Assembly: GCA_028287725.1 (NCBI GenBank)
Contig: JAQBPC010000632.1
Location: forward strand, 1-26,853
DNA from: Chloroflexota bacterium
Lineage (GTDB): Bacteria; Chloroflexota; UBA5177; JANWHV01
DNA length: 26,853 nucleotides
Direction of reading: 5' to 3'
Positions within the stretch are counted from its first letter, which is position 1; each line of letters starts with the position of its first letter. Shown here in pieces: positions 24,313-26,853 of the stretch. The notes under the pieces are model-generated. The model saw only the letters and a list, made by a program, of their open reading frames with translations. It had not been told where the DNA came from and made no database searches. The translations under genes and the position numbers were made by a program.

Positions 24313-25074
24313 CTACAATGCGTGCTCGGCGGCCTCGGCCGGTGGCGCCTGCCCACGCAGTTTCGGCCAGCGATGGCCTGCCCAGGTGTACACGTGTATG
24401 GCGAGTAACACCCAAAATATGCCATACACAATTGCACCCAGCTCGTCGCTCGGCCAATGCTCTCCCTGGAGCAGGCGAGACGGGCCCATATCAAGAATGA
24501 CGAGAATGAGAACGATGCGCGCCGGCCAAAGCCATGGGGCCGGTCGGAAAAGCACAAAGCTAAGAAATAGCAAGAAGCCAAAGAACACTACGGCTTGCAA
24601 TACGTGCCCGGAAGGAAAGCTATAGGTAACGCTCACATGTTGCGCGACGTAGACGCCATGGTCGCTCGGCCGCGGCCGGTGTACGGCTTTGCTGATCAGA
24701 TAATTTGAGCCGTTAGCAATCCCGGGAAGCAGCAATACGACGATTGCATCGAGCCAGCGGCGAAGTACCAGAAATATCCCCGTAATCACACCGACGGTGA
24801 TCGCCGAAGGGATTGGCCACGCGAGTGTGCTTGCCAGGTTCATAGCATCGGTCACGGTCTTGTGTGGCAGCAGCCAGTGCTGGAGGTCCAACGTAATACC
24901 CACATCGCCGGGAAGTGGACCAGGATTCGCGTGCACCACCAGTGCAAGGATGACAAACAGCACCAACAGCACGATCTCAGCCGCCAGGAAGCCGGCATGT
25001 GGCATGGTGAACGACCGCGTGCCGTTAAGTCGGCCGGCGGAAGCTATGTTTGTATGCCTGGATACGGTAGACAT
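24313..25074 (-). CDS. PAP2 superfamily membrane phosphatase
   Basis: This type 2 phosphatidic acid phosphatase has 253 residues and about six hydrophobic segments. Domain C2 is YSFPSGH (151-157, catalytic His157), C3 is SRLLQGEHWPSD (199-210, His206). Domain C1 reads SKAVHRPRP (128-136). Its lysine sits one position nearer to the arginine than in the KX6RP consensus, leaving serine at the usual place. The active site faces outside the membrane in this family. Substrates may be phosphatidate, undecaprenyl diphosphate or another lipid phosphate. ATG 25074 has GGAG six bases upstream. A GTG four codons earlier overlaps that site and is less likely. It is the first gene of the operon with the PLD-like gene. 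Confidence 0.9.
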   Translation of the reverse strand: MSTVSRHTNIASAGRLNGTRSFTMPHAGFLAAEIVLLVLFVILALVVHANPGPLPGDVGITLDLQHWLLPHKTVTDAMNLASTLAWPIPSAITVGVITGIFLVLRRWLDAIVVLLLPGIANGSNYLISKAVHRPRPSDHGVYVAQHVSVTYSFPSGHVLQAVVFFGFLLFLSFVLFRPAPWLWPARIVLILVILDMGPSRLLQGEHWPSDELGAIVYGIFWVLLAIHVYTWAGHRWPKLRGQAPPAEAAEHAL

Positions 25075-25103
25075 ATCAGTCTCCACTGGTCTGAAAGAAT
25101 GGG

Positions 25104-25143
25104 CGCCATCAACGATGGCGTTTCCCTGGCACGCATTGCCAGG
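25104..25143. promoter_or_regulatory. Two tandem perfect hairpins upstream of the PAP2-PLD operon
   Basis: The first hairpin is CGCCATC-AAC-GATGGCG (25104-25120); the second is CCTGGCA-CGCAT-TGCCAGG (25125-25143). Both have perfect 7-bp stems and are four bases apart, about 30 bases before the PAP2 start. They could be leader RNA structures or paired operator sites. No U-run follows, so they do not look like a terminator. Confidence 0.45.
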
Positions 25144-25281
25144 CGTGCTCGTCTATTGATTTAACATAGGCGAATACGACTTAAGAGGCCCGTAACGTAG
25201 GCGACTGCTTCGTTAGAGCCCCGCCCGCACGGTGGTGACCACAATCCAAGCGCCATATCAGGGGTTTTCGTCGCGCATGCG

Positions 25282-25311
25282 TTGACATTCGTAATGAGCA
25301 CCTGCTAGTAT
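25282..25311 (+). promoter_or_regulatory. Sigma-70-type promoter of lexA
   Basis: A perfect TTGACA -35 box (25282-25287) and TAGTAT -10 box (25306-25311) are separated by 18 bases, with the SOS box starting eight bases after the -10. The predicted transcription start lies within the LexA operator, giving a leader of about 35 bases. The region 25144-25281 before it holds no other feature I can support. Confidence 0.75.
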
Positions 25312-25318
25312 ACGGGTT

Positions 25319-25330
25319 GAACATACGTTC
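25319..25330. promoter_or_regulatory. LexA operator (SOS box)
   Basis: GAACATACGTTC is a perfect GAAC-N4-GTTC dyad and matches the Gram-positive SOS box consensus known from Bacillus and actinobacteria. It lies at the expected transcription start of lexA, 22 bases before the start codon. Autoregulation by LexA is strongly suggested. Confidence 0.8.
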
Positions 25331-25352
25331 TATAGGCCGTGGAGGATGGGCC

Positions 25353-26006
25353 ATGCCACGTCAGAGCGGGGAGTTGATGCGGCAGCGGATCGAGCAGGCG
25401 ATCGCTGAATTAACCGTAGAGAATGGCCGGCCACCTACCAATCGTGAGATTGGTGCAAAGGTGGGCGGCTTAACGGCAAAGTCGACCGGGCACATCGACT
25501 ACCACCTGCGATATATGCGCGAGCAAGGTATTATCAGCCACGAGCCCCGGAAGAGCCGGGGCATTACGTTGCTCAAACCCAGTCAAACGATGTCAGTTCC
25601 TCTTGCACCGGTGCGAATACGCCTGGCAGGCCAGATCGCCGCTGGTACGGCAATCGAAGCAACCGAGCTGCATGATGACTATGTTGACCTGACTGACGGA
25701 TTCTCGTTCGGGAGCGATGTATTTGCCCTTCGCGTAAAAGGCAAATCAATGATCGAGGATCACATTGACGATGGGGATTTGGTCATCGTCCGCCGTCAGG
25801 ACACCGCCGACAACGGCGACACTGTGGTCGCGCTACTGGTTGACGGCAACAACGAGAGTGGTGAGGCAACGCTCAAGCGGTTCTACCGGGAGAAGGGTGG
25901 CAAGATTCGCCTACAGCCGCGCAACCTCGAGATGGAGCCGATCATCAAGGACTCCCGTGATGTCAAGATCCAGGGAAGAGTCATCTCGGTAATTCGGCAG
26001 GTCTGA
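25353..26006 (+). CDS. lexA: LexA repressor, SOS regulator
   Basis: LexA represses SOS genes and self-cleaves when activated RecA filaments form after DNA damage. The 217-residue protein has an N-terminal winged-helix domain (GRPPTNREIGAKVGG and TGHIDYHLRYMREQGII at about 25-61). A linker follows, then an S24 peptidase-like domain with the scissile Ala97-Gly98 in QIAAGTAIEA, catalytic Ser132 in KGKSM and Lys175 in ATLKRFYRE. The ATG at 25353 follows GGAGG by seven bases. Upstream ATG-like starts from 25317 lie within the operator. The recognition helix region is unlike that of enterobacterial LexA, in keeping with the GAAC-N4-GTTC operator. It stands alone, with a promoter of its own and a strong terminator behind it. 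Confidence 0.95.
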   Translation: MPRQSGELMRQRIEQAIAELTVENGRPPTNREIGAKVGGLTAKSTGHIDYHLRYMREQGIISHEPRKSRGITLLKPSQTMSVPLAPVRIRLAGQIAAGTAIEATELHDDYVDLTDGFSFGSDVFALRVKGKSMIEDHIDDGDLVIVRRQDTADNGDTVVALLVDGNNESGEATLKRFYREKGGKIRLQPRNLEMEPIIKDSRDVKIQGRVISVIRQV

Positions 26007-26026
26007 GCTCGGTAGCAATAATGTCA

Positions 26027-26070
26027 GAGGGGACAGGAGGCGCGAAAGCGCCTCCTGTCCCCTCTTCGTT
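26027..26070. terminator. Strong hairpin terminator between lexA and the convergent GGDEF gene
   Basis: GAGGGGACAGGAGGCGC (26027-26043) pairs perfectly with 26048-26064 across a GAAA tetraloop, giving a 17-bp stem. TTCGTT follows, a modest U-tract. It lies 21 bases after the lexA stop and about 64 bases from the stop of the convergent response-regulator gene. It may therefore serve both genes, although the U-tract is only on the lexA side. Confidence 0.85.
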
Positions 26071-26133
26071 ATCTCGTATGCGTACGTGGACTATGGAGCG
26101 TAGCTAACCGCTTGCGACGTACGATCGGGCTCG

Positions 26134-26853
26134 TTACGCGGTTCGCTGGTCGATGACGTAGCTGCTCTTAGCCGACTGCTTGGCCTGTTTCTTGAGCTGG
26201 GCGGCGATGTCGCTCACCTCGTATTCGGTGGCGATAACGCGGCGGCGGTTCGATACAACGGCGATGGAGACAGTAACGATCGGGAAATCACGTCCCGAAC
26301 CCTGACGATCGGTCGTCGTAACATAGCCGCGCTCGCGGTCTTCCGGATCATAGAGGAGCGGTGCTTGCATGTCGAACTGATCGATCGTCGTTTCGCAGAT
26401 CGTGACCACCTCTTCCTCGGATGAGCGAAGGATGGCGATAAAGTCATCGCCCCCGACATGTCCAAGAAAGGCATTCTCATCGACCGGCAGAATCACACTT
26501 CGCAGGATTCCCGCGGCCAGCTTGATGAGGTCATTGCCGCGAAGAAATCCGTACGCATCGTTGTACGACTTGAAATTGTCCAGATCGATGTAGAGTACGT
26601 TGAGGTTTCGCCGTTGATCTTGGAGTGTCTGCTTGAGCGCCCGTTCAATCTGGGTGTTACCTGGAAGACCGGTCAGCTCTGAGAGCAGATGTTCCTCGGC
26701 ATGCCGAAGCTGAGTCCGAACACGCGCCAGCAGCTCTTTCACCGCAAATGGCTTGCCGACATAGTCGTCCGCGCCAAGGGCCAGGCCCGTGACACGGTCT
26801 TCCGTTTCGTCAAGTGCGGAGAGAAAAATAACCGGAATATTTGCCGTGCGCGG
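26134..26853 (-). CDS. Response regulator with GGDEF output domain, N-terminally cut by window end
   Basis: The frame is open through the right window edge. The first visible residues are the end of a receiver domain (IPVIFLSALDETEDRVTG, then LALGADDYVGKPF with its conserved lysine), so the GTG at 26742 is internal and not a start. A short linker (VKELLARVRTQLRHAEEH) leads into a GGDEF domain with LTGLPGN, VLYIDLDNFKSYND and GHVGGDDFIAIL. The signature is GGDDF rather than GGDEF or GGEEF, and no RxxD inhibitory site precedes it. The protein may make cyclic di-GMP in response to phosphorylation, or act as a nucleotide sensor. The phosphoacceptor aspartate lies outside the window. It is convergent with lexA, and the hairpin between them probably separates the two transcripts. 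Confidence 0.9.
   Translation of the reverse strand, partial: PRTANIPVIFLSALDETEDRVTGLALGADDYVGKPFAVKELLARVRTQLRHAEEHLLSELTGLPGNTQIERALKQTLQDQRRNLNVLYIDLDNFKSYNDAYGFLRGNDLIKLAAGILRSVILPVDENAFLGHVGGDDFIAILRSSEEEVVTICETTIDQFDMQAPLLYDPEDRERGYVTTTDRQGSGRDFPIVTVSIAVVSNRRRVIATEYEVSDIAAQLKKQAKQSAKSSYVIDQRTA

Noticed and set aside
26134..26742. Self-contained GGDEF protein starting at GTG 26742
   Set aside because: The reading frame continues upstream to the window edge with recognisable receiver-domain sequence, so the gene is longer and truncated by the window.

Overview
This is a bacterial chromosome window of roughly 60% G+C by eye. It is densely coded, with no rRNA, tRNA, CRISPR array or insertion sequence that I could find. 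The gene mix suggests a member of Chloroflexota (perhaps Thermomicrobia-like). The pointers are Uma2-family proteins, a Deinococcus/Chloroflexi-style uricase operon, a short-Q-loop cytochrome bd oxidase, paired dynamins and a LexA under a Gram-positive-type GAAC-N4-GTTC box. This is inference from gene content; a high-G+C actinobacterium cannot be excluded.

Layout. (1) 1-283: the 3' end of an FAD monooxygenase. (2) 552-7160: a purine-catabolism island. A probable 8-oxoguanine deaminase reads leftward. A rightward operon carries a Uma2-family gene, then OHCU decarboxylase, urate oxidase, 5-hydroxyisourate hydrolase, allantoate amidohydrolase and allantoinase. The divergent deaminase would produce urate directly from 8-oxoguanine, and the operon would convert urate to (S)-allantoin, allantoate and ureidoglycine. 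(3) 7174-14249: a leftward block. In transcription order it holds an M48 metallopeptidase, two dynamin-like GTPases, a YfcE-type metallophosphoesterase, a second Uma2 protein and a nucleotidyltransferase-fold protein. The peptidase and the first dynamin overlap by 3 bases, so they are probably translationally coupled. (4) 14423-15232: thiD. (5) 15513-21422: a complete cytochrome bd oxidase operon in the order cydD-cydC-cydA-cydB, combining the thiol exporter needed for assembly with the oxidase itself. (6) 21662-22639: a quinone oxidoreductase-like gene of conspicuously higher G+C. (7) 22778-25074: a leftward PAP2 phosphatase and phospholipase D/cardiolipin synthase pair for membrane lipid turnover. 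(8) 25353-26006: lexA, with a clear sigma-70-type promoter, a perfect SOS box at the likely transcription start and a strong 17-bp hairpin terminator downstream. (9) 26134-26853: the end of a response regulator with a GGDEF output domain, cut by the window edge.

The best candidate for a little-described system is the M48 peptidase/double-dynamin cluster. The upstream dynamin lacks a recognisable switch-I threonine while the downstream one keeps it, which suggests an asymmetric partnership. A 14-bp inverted repeat then sequesters the ribosome-binding site of the next gene in the same direction. Other points worth a look are the Uma2 gene leading the purine operon, the 8-oxoguanine-to-urate link, two tandem perfect hairpins in the leader of the lipid operon, and the SOS box of lexA.
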